From: Chloroflexota bacterium
Lineage (GTDB): Bacteria; Chloroflexota; Dehalococcoidia; SAR202; UBA11138
Direction of reading: 5' to 3'
Length of the DNA: 5,601 nt
NCBI GenBank assembly: GCA_022561955.1
Contig: JADFQF010000126.1
Coordinates: 1 to 5,601 of the forward strand
The notes under the pieces were generated by a model that saw only the letters and a program-made list of their open reading frames with translations, was not told the DNA's origin and ran no database searches. Position 1 is the stretch's first letter. Every line of letters begins with the position of its first letter. Below, one piece after another: positions 5,219-5,601 of the stretch. The translations under genes were made by a program, and so were the position numbers.

Positions 5219-5601
5219 ATGACCACGGCACCTTATAGCCCGGGACTCGACGGCGTCATCGCAACCGAGACGAGCGTTTCGTACCTGGATGTCGACATCG
5301 AGCAGATACTCGTTAGGGGCTACGACCTCATCGAGCTGGCCCGGAACCTCAACTACACCGATGTGGCCTACCTCGTCATATACGGAAAGCTTCCCTCGGA
5401 GGCCGAGGGACGAGAGTTCTGCGACGCGCTAACGGCCAATGCCGAGATTCCCGAGGACCTCTATCGACTGTTCGAGCATATGCCAAAGTCGACCGTGGCG
5501 ATGGACGCGCTGCGGACGGGCATCTCGTACCTGGCGGGATTCGAAGACCCCGACCTGCTCGTCAACACGTCTCACGAGGCCAATCTCGAGATGGGAATGA
5601 G
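5219..5601 (+). CDS. prpC: Citrate/2-methylcitrate synthase, N-terminal part (runs off the window)
   Basis: The first 127 codons of a citrate synthase-family enzyme remain open to the window edge. The opening SPGLDGVIATETSVSYLD (residues 7-24), then VRGYDLIELARN (32-43) and TDVAYLVIYGKLPS (47-60), are typical of the short bacterial citrate/methylcitrate synthases of the MmgD/PrpC type. MDALRTGISYLAG (95-107) matches the family's MD-LRT helix. The catalytic His and Asp lie further downstream and are not in the window, so activity cannot be judged. Family members are about 370-390 residues, so roughly one third is present. It follows prpB by 14 bases with a strong RBS. In this setting it should condense propionyl-CoA with oxaloacetate, though citrate synthase activity cannot be excluded. 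Confidence 0.88.
   Translation, partial: MTTAPYSPGLDGVIATETSVSYLDVDIEQILVRGYDLIELARNLNYTDVAYLVIYGKLPSEAEGREFCDALTANAEIPEDLYRLFEHMPKSTVAMDALRTGISYLAGFEDPDLLVNTSHEANLEMGM

Noticed and set aside
1..5601. Mobile elements, CRISPR arrays, tRNA or rRNA genes, phage or defence genes
   Set aside because: No transposase or integrase motifs, repeated spacers, cloverleaf or rRNA-like sequence were seen on either strand. All long coding stretches are accounted for by metabolic or transferase enzymes.

Overview
This is a GC-rich (roughly 60% by eye) bacterial window holding the methylcitrate-cycle core for propionyl-CoA breakdown. Two small modification-type enzymes precede it. The bacterial assignment rests on clear Shine-Dalgarno sites (AGGAGGAG, AAGGTGAG, GAGGAG), sigma70-type promoter hexamers and a TTG start. 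Heavy use of AGG (Arg) and ATA (Ile) despite the high GC is unlike typical Proteobacteria or Actinobacteria. Together with the gene set it would fit Chloroflexota (Dehalococcoidia/SAR202-like) or a related lineage, but this taxonomic guess is inference only.

Layout. Positions 1-38 (minus strand) appear to hold the first codons of a divergently transcribed gene with an excellent RBS and a near-consensus promoter at 85-113. The rest of the first 180 bases forms a two-way promoter region, with a TATAAT box at 140-145 serving the rightward genes. A class I SAM-dependent methyltransferase (181-987, TTG start) is followed almost without a gap by a GNAT acetyltransferase (999-1517). After 79 bases comes an acyl-CoA dehydrogenase (1597-2754). 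A 174-base gap (2755-2928) carries a good promoter (TTGAAA-17-TATGAT), an inverted repeat over its -35 box and a perfect TTGAAA-A-TTTCAA palindrome near the next start codon. Then follow 2-methylcitrate dehydratase (MmgE/PrpD, 2929-4308), 2-methylisocitrate lyase (PrpB, 4305-5204, ATGA overlap) and the N-terminal third of a citrate/2-methylcitrate synthase (PrpC/MmgD, 5219 to the window end).

How they work together. The synthase joins propionyl-CoA and oxaloacetate into 2-methylcitrate, the dehydratase dehydrates it, and the lyase cleaves 2-methylisocitrate to pyruvate and succinate. The acyl-CoA dehydrogenase plausibly feeds the pathway with acyl-CoAs whose oxidation yields propionyl-CoA. 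The gene content resembles the Bacillus mmg/yqiQ cluster in a different order. No wholly new system is evident. The most interesting parts are the regulatory sequences in the two non-coding gaps.
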